DNA of 53,711 nucleotides from an uncultured Pseudomonadota bacterium (GTDB taxonomy: Bacteria; Pseudomonadota; Gammaproteobacteria; Burkholderiales; Rhodocyclaceae). The position numbers and the translations under genes were made by a program. The number at the start of each line of letters is the position of its first letter. Within the stretch, counting starts at the first letter, position 1. This document shows, piece after piece, positions 16,418-26,951 of this stretch. Under the pieces are notes generated by a model. That model ran no database searches and had not been told where the DNA came from. It saw only the letters and a program-made list of their open reading frames with translations. The stretch is from contig CAJBDJ010000023.1 of assembly GCA_903951825.1 (NCBI GenBank), positions 1 through 53,711 on the forward strand, read 5' to 3'.

Positions 16418-16981
16418 ATGTCCATCGTCAATACCCAAGTCAAGCCGTTCAAAACCACTGCCTTCAGCAATGGCAAATTCGTCCCGGTCAGCGATGCTGA
16501 CATCAAGGGAAAATGGTCTGTGTTCTTCTTCTATCCAGCCGACTTCACCTTCGTTTGCCCGACCGAATTGGGTGATCTGGCCGATCTTTATCCGGAATTC
16601 CAGAAGCTCGGCGTTGAGTGTTATTCGGTATCTACCGACACGCACTTCACCCACAAGGCCTGGCACGATGCCTCCGAGACGATCAAAAAAATCAACTATC
16701 CGATGCTCGGCGATCCAACCGGCGCGATCACCCGCAACTTTGACGTGATGATCGAAGAAGAGGGTCTGGCGCTACGCGGCACCTTCGTTGTCAATCCGGA
16801 TGGCGTTATTAAGGTAGCTGAAATTCACGATCTCGGGATCGGCCGCGATGCCAAAGAACTGTTGCGCAAGGTTCAGGCTGCTCAGTACGTTGCCTCCCAC
16901 CCGGGTGAAGTTTGCCCGGCCAAATGGACGCCGGGTGATGCCACGCTGGCACCGTCGCTGGATCTGGTCGGCAAAATCTAG
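16418..16981 (+). CDS. ahpC: Alkyl hydroperoxide reductase subunit C (typical 2-Cys peroxiredoxin)
   Basis: A 187-residue peroxiredoxin that reduces hydrogen peroxide and organic peroxides in the cytoplasm. The peroxidatic cysteine is C47 in [13 protein letters not shown] and the resolving cysteine is C166 in GEVCPAKW; these form an intersubunit disulfide that AhpF re-reduces. The length equals the E. coli enzyme. An AAGGAG ribosome binding site precedes the ATG at 16418. An OxyR-like site lies upstream and ahpF follows after two hairpins, giving a standard peroxide-inducible operon. Confidence 0.97.
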   Translation: MSIVNTQVKPFKTTAFSNGKFVPVSDADIKGKWSVFFFYPADFTFVCPTELGDLADLYPEFQKLGVECYSVSTDTHFTHKAWHDASETIKKINYPMLGDPTGAITRNFDVMIEEEGLALRGTFVVNPDGVIKVAEIHDLGIGRDAKELLRKVQAAQYVASHPGEVCPAKWTPGDATLAPSLDLVGKI

Positions 16982-16997
16982 GCAATTTTTCGTGTCA

Positions 16998-17021
16998 CCC
17001 GCCACCCTTCGGGGTGGCGGG
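16998..17021 (+). terminator. UUCG-tetraloop hairpin after ahpC
   Basis: The arms CCCGCCACCC and GGGTGGCGGG form a perfect 10-bp GC stem closed by a C(UUCG)G tetraloop, one of the most stable RNA loops. No T run follows, so it is unlikely to be a full terminator. It is more likely a 3' stabiliser of ahpC mRNA or a partial attenuator that makes AhpC more abundant than AhpF. Confidence 0.6.
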
Positions 17022-17022
17022 G

Positions 17023-17066
17023 ATTTCAATGGACTATCGCGGCGCACCGCGATAGTCCATTGAAAT
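17023..17066 (+). repeat. Perfect 20-bp inverted repeat before ahpF
   Basis: Two 20-base arms (17023-17042 and 17047-17066) are perfect reverse complements around the loop CGCA. The left arm begins ATTTCAATGG and ends CTATCGCGG. The repeat ends 10 bases before the ahpF ribosome binding site (GGGAG). In RNA it would form a very stable hairpin; as DNA it could be a cruciform or a REP-like element. It is far longer than a protein-binding palindrome usually needs. Confidence 0.85.
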
Positions 17067-17086
17067 TCAAAAAAAGGGAGAACCGT

Positions 17087-18640
17087 ATGCTTGACGCAAC
17101 CATCAAGGCCCAACTCAAGGGCTACTTAGAGCGCCTGCAACGCCCGATCGAACTCGTTGCGTCGGTGGATGACAGCGAGCGTGGCCGCGAGATGCGGGCA
17201 TTGATCAACGAAATTGCCGAACTCTCGGACAAGATCAGCACCCGCGAAGATGGCGGCAACGAAATGCGCCCTTCCTTTGCAATTGCCGTTCCCGGCGAGG
17301 CGCCGCGTATCCGCTTTGCCGGCATTCCGATGGGGCATGAGTTCACCTCGCTGGTGCTTGCCCTGCTGCAGACCGGCGGTCACCCGCCAAAGGTGGCGGC
17401 AGATGTTATTGAGCAGATCAAGGGATTGCGTGGCAACTTCACCTTCGAGACCTTTATTTCACTTTCTTGCCACAACTGCCCGGATGTCGTTCAGGCACTC
17501 AACCTGATGGCGGTTCTGAATCCCGCTTTCAGCAGCACGATGATCGACGGTGCGCTGTTTCAGGACGAAGTCGACAAACGCCGGATCATGGCGGTGCCAA
17601 CGGTATTTCTGAATGGTCAGGAATTCGGCCAGGGACGCATGACGATCGAGGAAATCCTTGCCAAACTCGATAGTGGCGCGGCGGCACGCGCCAGCGAACA
17701 AATTTCGACCAAGGAAGCCTTTGACGTACTCGTCGTCGGCGGCGGCCCGGCCGGCGCCGCAGCGGCCATCTACGCGGCACGCAAGGGAATACGGACAGGC
17801 GTTCTTGCCGAGCGTTTCGGCGGTCAGGTGATGGACACGCTGGGTATCGAAAATTTTATTTCGGTCAAGGAAACCGAGGGGCCGAAGCTGGTTACTGCGC
17901 TCGAACAACACGTTCGTGATTACGACGTCGATATCATCAATTTGCAGCGGGCAACGAAGCTCATTCCAGCCAGCGACGGCAATCCGCTGATCGAGATTCA
18001 CCTTGAAAGCGGTGCCGCGCTCAAGTCAAAATCGGTGATTCTCGCGACCGGTGCACGCTGGCGCGAAATGAAAGTGCCGGGCGAAGCGGAATACAAGGCC
18101 AAGGGCGTCTGCTTCTGCCCGCATTGCGACGGCCCGCTGTTCAAGGGCAAGCGCGTGGCGGTGATTGGCGGTGGCAACTCGGGCGTCGAGGCGGCGATTG
18201 ATCTCGCCGGCATCGTCGCCCACGTCACGCTGCTCGAATTTGCCGACACCTTGCGTGCCGACGCCGTTTTGCAGAGAAAACTCTACAGCTTGCCCAACGT
18301 CACGGTCATCAAGAGCGCACTGACCACCGAAGTCACCGGTGATGGCCAGAAAGTGAATGGGATTACCTACCAGGATCGCAGCAGCGAGGCTGTGAAACAT
18401 ATTGAACTGGAAGGCATCTTCGTGCAGATCGGCCTCCTGCCCAATACTGACTGGCTGAAGGGCACGCTTGACCTGACCCGCTTCGGTGAAATCGAAATTG
18501 ATGCCAAGGGGCAGACTTCGCTACCCGGCGTTTTTGCCGCCGGCGACTGCACCACGGTGCCCTACAAACAGATCATCATCGCCATGGGTGCCGGCGCCAC
18601 GGCCTCGCTGAGCGCATTTGACCACCTGATCCGCAACTGA
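17087..18640 (+). CDS. ahpF: Alkyl hydroperoxide reductase subunit F
   Basis: A 517-residue flavoprotein that passes electrons from NADH through FAD and two disulfides to AhpC. The N-terminal part (1-200) is a double thioredoxin-like fold with the CxxC site [10 protein letters not shown]. The C-terminal part is thioredoxin-reductase-like, with FAD motif [19 protein letters not shown], the redox pair in [11 protein letters not shown], the NAD motif [17 protein letters not shown], and the final [13 protein letters not shown] segment. I start at ATG 17087 after GGGAG; nine upstream in-frame codons lie inside the inverted repeat and are not expected to be translated. It is convergent with the next gene, with 2 bp between the stops. 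Confidence 0.97.
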   Translation: MLDATIKAQLKGYLERLQRPIELVASVDDSERGREMRALINEIAELSDKISTREDGGNEMRPSFAIAVPGEAPRIRFAGIPMGHEFTSLVLALLQTGGHPPKVAADVIEQIKGLRGNFTFETFISLSCHNCPDVVQALNLMAVLNPAFSSTMIDGALFQDEVDKRRIMAVPTVFLNGQEFGQGRMTIEEILAKLDSGAAARASEQISTKEAFDVLVVGGGPAGAAAAIYAARKGIRTGVLAERFGGQVMDTLGIENFISVKETEGPKLVTALEQHVRDYDVDIINLQRATKLIPASDGNPLIEIHLESGAALKSKSVILATGARWREMKVPGEAEYKAKGVCFCPHCDGPLFKGKRVAVIGGGNSGVEAAIDLAGIVAHVTLLEFADTLRADAVLQRKLYSLPNVTVIKSALTTEVTGDGQKVNGITYQDRSSEAVKHIELEGIFVQIGLLPNTDWLKGTLDLTRFGEIEIDAKGQTSLPGVFAAGDCTTVPYKQIIIAMGAGATASLSAFDHLIRN

Positions 18641-18642
18641 TG

Positions 18643-19767
18643 TCAGGCGGCGGCGAGTCGCCACAACGAGGTGATTTCCGCAGCGCGCGCCGCATGTAAC
18701 GGATCGCCGGCGTTTTTTGCCTTTGGATGAGTCGGGCGCGTGTCGATGCGCCCGACGACCACCAAACCGCTCTCTTTGATCATCGTCAACAATGCTGTGC
18801 GGGTGCGCAGGCCGAGATGTTCGGCAAGGTCGGAAAGAATCAGCCAGCCTTCGCCGCCCGCCGTCAAATGCGCGGCCAAGCCCGCCAAAAAGCCGCGCAA
18901 CATACGCGAATCGGGATCGTAGACAGCATACTCCAGCGGCGAACTCGGCTGCCCGGGCAGCCAGGGCGGGTTGCAAACTACCAGCGACGCCCGCCCGGGC
19001 GGAAACAAATCGGCCTTGAGAATCCTGATGTTTGCGGTCAATGCCGCTTTTTGCAAATTTTCACCGGCGCAACGCAGGGCACGCTCATCCTGATCCGTCG
19101 CCACCAGCGCCGGTATCCCGCGGTGCGCCAACAGCGCGGCGAGGATTCCCGAACCCGTACCAATATCAAAAGCCAGGGTGCAATCCGCCGGTAAAGGCGC
19201 CGCCGCAACGAGATCGACATAATCACCGCGCAGCGGCGAGAAAACACCGAAATGCGGATAAATCCGCCCCTCAAGCGCCGGCACCGGAATCCCTTTTTTG
19301 CGCCACTCGTGGGCGCTGATCACGGCCAGCAATTCACGCAAGGACACCAGCGAATCGGCCATACCAGCTCCGTAAGCCTCGCTGCACGCCTGTTTCACAT
19401 CCTGCGCCCGGCGCAAGGGGATTGAATAATCAGCCGCCAGCGGCACCAACAGCAAGCCGAGCAAGCTGGCACGCCGTGCCTGCACCCGGCGCTGCTGCGC
19501 AAAAGAGGCCGCCGCACCGGCCGGTCGCTTGTCGGGACATGGCAGGCGATCCACACGCGTCGTCAGCGTCAGCAATAATCTGCGCGCATTCTGCCAATCG
19601 CCGCGCCAGAGTATTGCCGTACCGGCCTCGATCAAACGCCAGGCGGCATCGACACCGAGCCGGTCATTACCGATGACAATCGTCTGATGCGGGGCGACGC
19701 CCGCTTCTGAACGCCAATCGGCGCTCTGCCGGAGACCGGCCTCAAGCCATTCGATACGTTGATTCAT
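18643..19767 (-). CDS. Class I SAM-dependent methyltransferase (NPPW type)
   Basis: A 374-residue methyltransferase. The SAM-binding motif I is FDIGTGSGILAALLA, the acidic loop is ATDQDERAL, and the catalytic motif is VVCNPPWLPG. The NPPW form is typical of enzymes that methylate planar nitrogen (adenine, guanine or glutamine amide; HemK/RsmC-like). The N-terminal 180 residues are a separate domain that could recognise the substrate. I start at ATG 19767: a longer frame to 19842 would run into the 3' end of the RNase P RNA. The substrate is unassigned; rRNA, tRNA or a release factor are all possible. Confidence 0.8.
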   Translation of the reverse strand: MNQRIEWLEAGLRQSADWRSEAGVAPHQTIVIGNDRLGVDAAWRLIEAGTAILWRGDWQNARRLLLTLTTRVDRLPCPDKRPAGAAASFAQQRRVQARRASLLGLLLVPLAADYSIPLRRAQDVKQACSEAYGAGMADSLVSLRELLAVISAHEWRKKGIPVPALEGRIYPHFGVFSPLRGDYVDLVAAAPLPADCTLAFDIGTGSGILAALLAHRGIPALVATDQDERALRCAGENLQKAALTANIRILKADLFPPGRASLVVCNPPWLPGQPSSPLEYAVYDPDSRMLRGFLAGLAAHLTAGGEGWLILSDLAEHLGLRTRTALLTMIKESGLVVVGRIDTRPTHPKAKNAGDPLHAARAAEITSLWRLAAA

Positions 19768-19785
19768 CTTGCCCATCCATCGGTT

Positions 19786-20184
19786 GGAAAGCCGGCCGAT
19801 AAGCCGGGTTTTGTGCCACTTCTCACGAAGTGCGGCAATCATTCCTCTAGGCCTGCCATCACTGACAGGCTCAAGCAGCCTACCCGGAAGCAGCGCGGGC
19901 CACGCCCAAGCTTCCCTATTTGGCCTTGCTCCGGATGGGGTTTGCCGTGCCGTCCGCCGTTACCGTGGACGCGGTGAGCTCTTACCTCGCCGTTTCACCC
20001 TTACCTGATCTTCTTGCGAAGCCATCGGCGGTCTGCTCTCTGTTGCACTTTCCGTTGCCTTGGGTCGCCCGACTTGCGTCTTGCGACTTATAGCACCCAG
20101 CCGTTAACTGGCATCCTGCCCTGTGGAGCCCGGACTTTCCTCCCCGTGCTGACGCACGCAGCGATTGCCTGACCGACTTTCCAG
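19786..20184 (-). ncRNA. rnpB: RNase P RNA (class A)
   Basis: The minus strand carries the hallmark segments of bacterial type A RNase P RNA: near the 5' end GAGGAAAGTCCGGGCTCC, then CAGGATGCCAG, AACGGCTGGG, GGTAAGGGTGAAACG, GGTAAGAGCTCACCG, CCAAATAGGGAAGC and, at the 3' end, AAACCCGGCTTATCGG, which pairs back to the core. This catalytic RNA removes tRNA 5' leaders together with the RnpA protein. Edges are estimated to within about 5 bases from the terminal helix. A strong -10 box lies immediately upstream. The methyltransferase gene begins about 20 bases after its 3' end. Confidence 0.97.
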
Positions 20185-20189
20185 CACGG

Positions 20190-20216
20190 ATTATACGCCG
20201 CCGACCCACCTGCCAA
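20190..20216 (-). promoter_or_regulatory. rnpB promoter
   Basis: On the minus strand a consensus TATAAT (complement of 20190-20195) lies about 7 bases before the expected RNA 5' end. TTGGCA (complement of 20211-20216) stands 15 bases further upstream, slightly shorter spacing than the ideal 17. The position and the perfect -10 fit a strong stable-RNA promoter. Confidence 0.65.
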
Positions 20217-20275
20217 GCCAATGCCGGATTCGCGAACTGACGGCAGGCGTTGGCGCTGACAATCCGGTGTCGCGG

Positions 20276-21175
20276 CTAATCGAATTTCCGTAGCGAGAGA
20301 CTGACCGAAAGTTGTGCGCCGAGCCAGCCGAGCAGCGCACCGGCAGCCGTCAGCACGCCCGTCTCAAGCAAGCCGGGGCGGCGCAGGCTGAAACTGCCGC
20401 CATAAAGTGCGGCCAGGTCGGCAACCGGCGCGGCCAGCAAGTGCAGGCCTGCACCCACCAACAAAGCGGCCAGCAAGCCCCCAAGCCCACCCTGCAGCGC
20501 CCCAAAATAATAAAAGGGGCGACGAATGAAGGCGTCGGTGGCGCCGATCATGCGCGCCACTTCAATTTCCATTGCCTGAGCCATGACTTGCAGGCGGATG
20601 GTGTTGAAAGTTACCAGGATGAGGCCGGCGGCAAAAATCCCGGCGAGCATCCACAAAGCCAGCTTGCCGAGCTTGAGAAAGGCATCAAAACGCTTGACCC
20701 AGGCGGAATCGAGCTGAACATGCGCGACCTTGGGCCAGCCGGCAATTTCCTTGCGCATGATTTCCAGCGCCTCGGGTTCGGTGTTTGCGGGTTCGACGAT
20801 GAAAGCATCGGGGAGCGGATTGCGCGGCAGGCTGGCGACAATTTCGGCCATCCCTTCACTTTTCTGCAGGCGCTTGAGGGCATCCTCACGGGGGACAAAC
20901 TTCCATTTCCCGGCGGCCGCCGAGCGCAGTCGGCTCTCGATGTCGGCGACCTCTTTTTTGCTCGCATCGAGGCTCAGAAACAGGCTGATTTGCTGGACAC
21001 CGGAGGCGTTGCGGCCGAGTTCGCGCAGATTGTCGAGTAGCGCATAACCAGCTGCCGGCAAAGTCAGCGCAATGCCGATAACGAGCAGCGAGAGAAAAGT
21101 GGTGAGCGGCGTTGCCAGCAAGCGCCTGAAGGCCGAGGCTAATGCTGCATGGTGTTGGGCAAGCCAGGCGCTCAT
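20276..21175 (-). CDS. ftsX: Cell division protein FtsX
   Basis: A 299-residue inner-membrane protein, the permease-like half of the FtsEX complex that activates peptidoglycan amidases at the septum. Four membrane segments are visible: about 24-44 (LLVIGIALTLPAAGYAL), then after a periplasmic domain about 165-185 (LALWMLAGIFAAGLILV), 215-240 and 265-290. The start ATG 21175 overlaps the ftsE stop by four bases; a frame opening 13 codons earlier lies inside ftsE. It is the last gene of ftsY-ftsE-ftsX, the usual order. Confidence 0.94.
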   Translation of the reverse strand: MSAWLAQHHAALASAFRRLLATPLTTFLSLLVIGIALTLPAAGYALLDNLRELGRNASGVQQISLFLSLDASKKEVADIESRLRSAAAGKWKFVPREDALKRLQKSEGMAEIVASLPRNPLPDAFIVEPANTEPEALEIMRKEIAGWPKVAHVQLDSAWVKRFDAFLKLGKLALWMLAGIFAAGLILVTFNTIRLQVMAQAMEIEVARMIGATDAFIRRPFYYFGALQGGLGGLLAALLVGAGLHLLAAPVADLAALYGGSFSLRRPGLLETGVLTAAGALLGWLGAQLSVSLSLRKFD

Positions 21176-21822
21176 GGCAACCGGCCGTGGTCGAGATGGA
21201 GCACATTCGGGCAATAACGGGCAACCCAGCTCTGGTCGTGAGTAGCGATGACCACGGTGACGCCGACCTGATGGAAAGCGGCAAAAATTTCGAGAATCTC
21301 CGTCGCCGATTCGCTATCGAGATTGCCGGTCGGCTCATCGGCGATCAATACCGTCGGCCGATTGACGACGGCCCGGGCAATCGCCAGACGTTGTTGCTCG
21401 CCGCCGGAGAGGGCGATCGGCCGGGCTTTTTCGCGCTGCAGCAAGCCGACTTTATCAAGCGCCGCCTGGGCGCGACGAATGGACTCACGACGCGGCAAAC
21501 CGATAATTTGTAGCGGCAGAAGAACATTGTCGAGAACGCTGCGATCGAACAGCAGCTTTTGATCCTGAAACACCATGCCAAAATTGCGCCGCAGATAAGG
21601 GAGCGCGCTGCGTCTCAAGGCCGAAAGATTTTGCCCATTGACGATCAGACTGCCGGAAGTCGGTCGCTCAATTGAGGCGATCAGCTTGACCAGGGTTGTT
21701 TTGCCGGCACCAGAATGGCCGGTAATGAAGACCAGTTGCCCGGCCGCAATCCGGAAGTCAATTCCTTTGAGCGCCTCAAATCCGCCCGGATAACGCTTGC
21801 TGAGATCACTGGCGACGATCAT
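21172..21822 (-). CDS. ftsE: Cell division ATP-binding protein FtsE
   Basis: A 216-residue ABC ATPase that pairs with FtsX. It carries Walker A GHSGAGKTTLVK, the Q-loop in NFGMVFQDQKLLFDRSV, the signature LSGGEQQRLAIARA, Walker B VLIADEPTGNLD and the switch His in VIATHDQSW. The length matches the family. Its start overlaps ftsY by four bases and its stop overlaps ftsX by four, so the three genes are translationally coupled. Confidence 0.97.
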   Translation of the reverse strand: MIVASDLSKRYPGGFEALKGIDFRIAAGQLVFITGHSGAGKTTLVKLIASIERPTSGSLIVNGQNLSALRRSALPYLRRNFGMVFQDQKLLFDRSVLDNVLLPLQIIGLPRRESIRRAQAALDKVGLLQREKARPIALSGGEQQRLAIARAVVNRPTVLIADEPTGNLDSESATEILEIFAAFHQVGVTVVIATHDQSWVARYCPNVLHLDHGRLP

Positions 21823-22805
21823 TCAAAGAGCGCATCCACAAAGTCCCGAGCCGAGAAGGGACGCAGATCGTCGATCTTTTCGCCGACCCCGATGAAGCGA
21901 ACCGGTTTCGGGCATTGCCGGGCAATCGCCGCAACGACGCCGCCGCGAGCGGTGCCATCGAGTTTGGTCAGGATCAGACCGCTGACCTGAATTGCCTTGT
22001 CGAAAGCGCGTACTTGCTGCAACGCGTTCTGACCGATGTTAGCGTCGAGAACGAGCAGGGTTTCGTGCGGGCCGTCCGGCTCGATTTTTTTGATCACGCG
22101 GCGCACCTTGGCGATTTCTTCCATCAGGTGCAACTGCGTCGGCAAGCGACCGGCGGTATCGGCCAGAACAATGTCGATACCGCGCGCACGGGCAGCCGAA
22201 ATCGCATCGAAAACCACCGCCGCCGGATCGCCGTTGTCCTGCGCGATGACCGTCACGTTGTTGCGCTCACCCCAGGTTTCCAGTTGCTCGCGAGCCGCCG
22301 CGCGGAAGGTGTCGCCAGCAGCAAGCAGAACACTCTTGCCCTGATTTTGGTAATACTTGGCAAGTTTGCCGATTGACGTGGTTTTGCCGGCACCGTTAAC
22401 ACCGGCAATCATGATCACAAACGGCTTGTGGCCGCTGACATCGAGCGCTTGCTCGAGCGGTTGCAGGATTGCCAGCAGCGCATCGGCGAGAGCTTTCTGG
22501 ATCGCCTCCGGGGTGTCCAGCTTGTCGCGCCGGGCTGCTTTCTTCAATTCGTCGAGCAAATGCTGGGTCGCCTCGATGCCGCAGTCGCTGGTCAGCAACA
22601 GCGCTTCCAGTGCTTCAAGCAGTTCGTCATCGACCTTACCGCGCGAAAAAATCGCTTTAAGCTTGCCGCCCCACTGCGCCCGCGTTCGCGCCAGCCCCTT
22701 GAACAGGCGCTCGCGCCAGGACGGCGCGGCGGTCGTTTCGGGCGGAGAATCGGTGCGGGTATCAGCGCTGGTATCGCTGGCGGATTTTTTCAGGAAACTG
22801 AACAT
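21819..22805 (-). CDS. ftsY: Signal recognition particle receptor FtsY
   Basis: A 328-residue GTPase that docks SRP-ribosome complexes at the inner membrane. After a short acidic/Ser-Thr-rich N-terminus (1-35), the N domain and G domain follow. GTPase motifs: GVNGAGKTTSIGKLA, DTFRAAAREQLETW, DTAGR and TKLDGTARGG, with a C-terminal GVGEKIDDLRPF. The A domain is much shorter than in E. coli FtsY (about 200 residues), as in many betaproteobacteria. It is divergent from the M16 peptidase genes. Confidence 0.97.
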   Translation of the reverse strand: MFSFLKKSASDTSADTRTDSPPETTAAPSWRERLFKGLARTRAQWGGKLKAIFSRGKVDDELLEALEALLLTSDCGIEATQHLLDELKKAARRDKLDTPEAIQKALADALLAILQPLEQALDVSGHKPFVIMIAGVNGAGKTTSIGKLAKYYQNQGKSVLLAAGDTFRAAAREQLETWGERNNVTVIAQDNGDPAAVVFDAISAARARGIDIVLADTAGRLPTQLHLMEEIAKVRRVIKKIEPDGPHETLLVLDANIGQNALQQVRAFDKAIQVSGLILTKLDGTARGGVVAAIARQCPKPVRFIGVGEKIDDLRPFSARDFVDALFE

Positions 22806-22926
22806 CGGGATTGGAGTCTCAAACCGTGCTGACAGGCGGGCGAGTAGTCGTTAAGATGCCGCCCGGATTAGTGCAAAATGAGACGCCGATTCTAGCAGAA
22901 GCCCCCACAGAAAGCCCCTTTCCCCC

Positions 22927-24285
22927 ATGCGCACCCGCTACTTCATTGCAATTTTGCTGGCTCCCTGGCTGTTGACCGCAGCCCTTGCCAACCCTTATGA
23001 AACCACGCTCAGCAATGGCCTGCGCGTCATTGTCAAGGAAGACCGGCGGGCGCCGACCGCCGTCCAGATGGTCTGGTACCGCATCGGCAGCATGGATGAA
23101 GTCGATGGTGCCTCCGGGGTCGCCCACGTCCTCGAACACATGATGTTCAAGGGGACGCCGAGCGTTGGTGCCGGCGAGTTCAACCAGCGCGTCGCCGCCG
23201 CCGGCGGGCGTGACAATGCCTTCACCAGTCGTGATTACACTGCCTATTTCCAGCAGGTGCCGAAAGAAAAGCTGGAGGAAATGATGCAGCTTGAAGCCGA
23301 CCGAATGCGTCACCTCAACGTTGACGCCAAGGAATTCGCGCAAGAAATCAAAGTCGTCATGGAAGAACGCCGGCTGCGCACTGATGACAACCCGCAAGCC
23401 AAGCTGTTCGAGCAAATGAACGCCGTGGCCTTTCAGGCGCATCCCTATCGGCGACCGATCATCGGCTGGATGAACGACCTCGAAACGATGACCGCCGCCG
23501 ATGCCAAAGCCTGGTACGACACCTGGTACGTACCCAACAATGCCACCCTGATCCTGACCGGCGACATCGACCACCAGCACGCCTTTGCCCTCGCCGAAAA
23601 GTATTACGGGGTTCTCGACAGCCGCCCGCTGCCTGCCCGCAAGCCACTCGCCGAACCGCCGCAGGAGGGAATGCGGCGCGTCAATGTCAAGGCGCCCGCC
23701 GAGTTGCCGGTGCTGATCATGGGCTTCAAGGCACCGATCCTGCGCGATGTTGACAAGGACAGCGACCCCTACGCCCTCGAAATGCTCAGCGCCGTGCTTG
23801 ACGGCCACGACGCGGCGCGCTTCAACAAGCATCTGGTACGCGAGCAGAAAGTCGCCCTTTCAGTCGGTATCAGCTACGACGCCACCGCGCGCGGGCCGGG
23901 CATGATCTATCTGCACGGCAGTCCGGCCGAAGGCAGAACGGTGGCCGAACTGGAAGCCGCTTTGCGCGGCGAAATCGCCCGCGTCCAGAAGGAAGGCGTC
24001 AGCCTGCCGGAACTCAAGCGAGCGAAGGCGCAGTTACTCGCCAGCCAGGTCTATAAACTCGATTCGATGTTCGGCCAGGCGATGGAAATCGGCCAGACCG
24101 AGGCGGTCGGCATCTCTTACCGGAAACTTGATCGCATACTGGAAAAGCTGCAAAAGGTGAGCGCCTCCGACGTTCAGGCGGTGGCCAGTAAATATTTTGG
24201 CGACGACACCCTGACCGTCGGCGTTCTCGACCCCCAGCCACTCGACGGCAAGCCCCGCCGTCCGGCGATTGCCACCCGTCACTGA
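22927..24285 (+). CDS. M16 family zinc peptidase (catalytic subunit)
   Basis: A 452-residue exported peptidase related to mitochondrial processing peptidase and pitrilysin. It has a signal peptide (1-21, ending LTAALA), then the inverted zinc motif HVLEH at residues 67-71 (HxxEH), with the distal glutamate in KVVMEERRLRTDD near 146. The two halves of an M16 protein are both present. The following gene encodes a similar protein without the zinc motif, the usual catalytic/non-catalytic pair acting as a periplasmic heterodimer. The start ATG at 22927 gives a proper signal peptide. Confidence 0.93.
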   Translation: MRTRYFIAILLAPWLLTAALANPYETTLSNGLRVIVKEDRRAPTAVQMVWYRIGSMDEVDGASGVAHVLEHMMFKGTPSVGAGEFNQRVAAAGGRDNAFTSRDYTAYFQQVPKEKLEEMMQLEADRMRHLNVDAKEFAQEIKVVMEERRLRTDDNPQAKLFEQMNAVAFQAHPYRRPIIGWMNDLETMTAADAKAWYDTWYVPNNATLILTGDIDHQHAFALAEKYYGVLDSRPLPARKPLAEPPQEGMRRVNVKAPAELPVLIMGFKAPILRDVDKDSDPYALEMLSAVLDGHDAARFNKHLVREQKVALSVGISYDATARGPGMIYLHGSPAEGRTVAELEAALRGEIARVQKEGVSLPELKRAKAQLLASQVYKLDSMFGQAMEIGQTEAVGISYRKLDRILEKLQKVSASDVQAVASKYFGDDTLTVGVLDPQPLDGKPRRPAIATRH

Positions 24286-24295
24286 AAAAATCATC

Positions 24296-25581
24296 ATGAA
24301 AAAGCTGCTGACCGCAACATGCGCCATTCTGCTGACCCAAAGCGTACTCGCCGGTGTCAAGATCGAGCACTGGATATCTCCCTCGGGTGCGCGGGTTTAT
24401 TTCGTCGAAAGCCGCGTCCTGCCAATCCTTGATGTGCAAGTCGATTTCGCCGCCGGTTCGATGTTCGATCCTGCCGGCAAGTCCGGTCTCGCCGCCTTGA
24501 CCCGCAGCACGCTCGACCTCGGTGCCGGCAACCGCGACGAAAGCGCGATTGCCGAACAACTCGCCGACGTCGGCGCCAACCTCGGCGGCGGTGCCGATAC
24601 CGACCGCGCCAGCGTCGCCCTGCGTACCCTCTCGGCACGCGACAAACGTGACCCGGCGCTGGACATCCTGCGCAACGTAATTCAGCGCCCAAAATTTGCT
24701 GCCGCTGTTGTTGAGCGCGAACAGGGTCGCACCATCAGCGCCCTGAAAGACGCCATGACCCGCCCCGAAGCAATCGCCGGCAAAGCTTTCTGGGCCGCGC
24801 TCTACCCCGCGCATCCCTATGGTCAACAGGCAACACCGGAATCGCTCAGCGCGCTCAGCCGTGACGACCTGCAGGCTTTCCATGCCCGCTATTACACGGC
24901 GAACAATGCCAACATCACGCTGGTCGGTGACCTCTCACGCAGCGAAGCCGAGAAAATTGCCGAAAGCCTCGTCGCCCATCTCGCCGTGGGTGAACCCGCC
25001 GCCCTCCCGCCGCCGCCTGCCACTGCCCCCGGAGCCACAGTAAAGCTGGCTCACCCGGCCAGCCAAGCGCACATTTCGATCGGCATGGCCGCCATCGAAC
25101 GCGGCGACCCGGACTTCTTCCCGCTCACCGTCGGTAATTACACCTTGGGCGGTGGCGGCTTCGTTTCGCGCCTGATGAAAGAAGTCCGCGACAAACGTGG
25201 CTATGCCTACAGCGTTTATAGCTATTTTGCCCCGCTCAGGCACAACGGCCCGTTTCAGATCGGCCTGCAAACCAAGCGTTCGCAAGCCGCTGAGGCAATC
25301 AAGCTGGCTCGCGACGTACTCGACGGCTTCATCAAGGAAGGCCCCAGCGAAGAGGAACTGGCCGCCGCCAAGGCCAACCTGACCGGCAGTTTTCCGCTGC
25401 GCCTCGACAGCAACGCCAAGATTCTTGCCAACGTCAGCCTGATCGGCTTTTACAGCTTGCCGCTCGATTACCTCGACCACTACCAGGCGAAAGTGCAAGC
25501 GGTGAGCGCCGAAGACGTCAAGCAAGCCTTTGCCCGGCACCTGCGCCCGGCCGAGCTGATTACCGTGACGGTGGCCGCCGA

Positions 25582-25585
<4 letters not shown>
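24296..25585 (+). CDS. M16 family peptidase homologue (non-catalytic partner)
   Basis: A 429-residue paralogue of the upstream peptidase. The signal peptide is MKKLLTATCAILLTQSVLAG. Where the zinc motif should be it reads KSGLAALTRSTLDLG, so the HxxEH site is absent and it is probably a structural or substrate-binding subunit. The RDKRGYAYSVYSYF segment in the second half is the usual Arg/Tyr substrate-binding region of the non-catalytic half. I start at ATG 24296, 10 bp after the first peptidase. Its stop overlaps the TTG start of rsmD. Confidence 0.92.
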
Positions 25586-26887
<1,302 letters not shown>

Positions 26888-26903
26888 GCCTTTCTGCCCG
26901 TTC

Positions 26904-26933
26904 AAAAGCCCGCTTTGGCGGGCTTTTGTTTTT
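26904..26933 (+). terminator. Rho-independent terminator (bidirectional) after ferredoxin
   Basis: AAAAGCCCGC-TTTG-GCGGGCTTTT is a perfect stem followed by GTTTTT. The A run on its left lets it work in the other direction too, so it can also stop the convergent dynamin-like gene, whose stop codon is 19 bp away. Confidence 0.9.
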
Positions 26934-26951
26934 AACCGCTGACGCCGGGAC

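Noticed and set aside
17034..17055. CTAT and ATAG tetramers inside the ahpF-proximal inverted repeat, as a second OxyR site
   Set aside because: The tetramers are 14 bases apart in the wrong order, and they are explained by the perfect 20-bp inverted repeat. Spacing does not fit OxyR.
19768..19842. Upstream extension of the methyltransferase frame by 25 codons
   Set aside because: It runs into the conserved 3' end of RNase P RNA. The ATG at 19767 just after that RNA is the better start.
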